Source: Enterococcus sp. 9D6_DIV0238 (GTDB lineage Bacteria; Bacillota; Bacilli; Lactobacillales; Enterococcaceae). From it: a DNA stretch of 64,000 nt. Of the stretch, positions 63,988-64,000 are shown piece after piece. The number at the start of each line of letters is the position of its first letter. The stretch's first letter is position 1. The notes beneath the pieces were generated by a model. That model did not search any database. It was not told the origin of the DNA and saw nothing but the letters and a program-made list of their open reading frames with translations. The translations under genes and the position numbers were made by a program. The stretch covers positions 2,795,001-2,859,000 of the forward strand of contig NZ_CP147246.1 of assembly GCF_002174455.2 (NCBI RefSeq). Direction: 5' to 3'.

Positions 63988-64000
63988 ATGGACAAAAAAA
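63988..64000 (+). CDS. Start of a further gene, truncated by the window end
   Basis: AAAGGAG at 63973-63979 is followed by ATG 63988 and a few codons (MDKK). It lies 17 bases after the DeoR stop and is probably the gene that regulator controls. Confidence 0.5.

Overview
The window looks like an Enterococcus chromosome, probably a relative of E. faecalis rather than E. faecalis itself. This rests on gene content and order: the bgsA-bgsB glycolipid pair, a FabT-controlled type II fatty acid synthesis (FASII) operon, the yqeG-yqeH-yhbY-nadD-yqeK-rsfS block, WxL surface protein genes, a T-box thrS followed by a class B PBP and rpmG, low GC content and strong Shine-Dalgarno sites. Almost everything reads on the + strand. 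I see no tRNA, rRNA, CRISPR array, complete IS or prophage.

Layout. 0.2-4.9 kb: two glycolipid glycosyltransferases, a beta-hydroxyacid dehydrogenase, a YkuJ-type small protein and a minus-strand FabK-like flavoprotein. 5.1-15.0 kb: the FASII operon fabT-fabH-acpP-fabK-fabD-fabG-fabF-accB-fabZ-accC-accD-accA. Two FabT-type boxes lie at its promoter and a third lies at the promoter of the divergent FabK-like gene. 15.0-22.3 kb: a VOC protein, then the ribosome/NAD housekeeping block; its rsfS gene appears to start at a non-canonical ATA codon. 23.0-27.3 kb: a WxL cell-surface cluster. 27.6-36.9 kb: a YdcF-type protein, a chromosomal ANT(6)-like nucleotidyltransferase, an L,D-transpeptidase, a methyltransferase, a tautomerase missed by length cut-offs, T-box/thrS, a class B PBP and rpmG. 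37.3-40.4 kb: a WXG100 gene, a lipoprotein of the staphylococcal tandem-lipoprotein (DUF576) type, a lipase-domain protein with a C-terminal helical region, and two small helical proteins. This matches the plan of the TslA type VII lipase toxin, TilA immunity and TlaA accessory set.

43.2-61.3 kb: a MerR-family regulator, then a complete-looking choline-degrading microcompartment locus. It encodes the glycyl-radical choline trimethylamine-lyase CutC with its activase CutD, an alcohol dehydrogenase, a CoA-acylating aldehyde dehydrogenase and PduL. It also encodes seven BMC-domain shell proteins (five ordinary or tailed BMC-H, one EutS-like, one GrpU-like), one pentameric vertex protein, EutJ, EutQ, EutP-like and EutT-like accessories, and an EamA transporter. 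Choline would be cleaved to trimethylamine and acetaldehyde inside the shell. Acetaldehyde would then be split between ethanol (NAD+ regeneration) and acetyl-CoA/acetyl phosphate. Several proteins of the locus are degenerate: one aldehyde dehydrogenase lacks its catalytic cysteine, and the EutP-like protein lacks the Walker A lysine.

Inside this locus, at 46.26-46.71 kb, three clear and one decayed copy of a ~120-bp tandem repeat precede a shell gene. Each clear unit is a long stem-loop followed by a second hairpin, some of which look like terminators. This is the least explained structure in the window. The end holds a DUF924 protein, a secreted YusW-like protein, a DeoR-family regulator and the first codons of another gene. 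A family of dispersed intergenic repeats ending in a GGAACAAAAC-type hairpin occurs at about 7.0, 15.0-15.3, 22.4, 43.1 and 62.0 kb.
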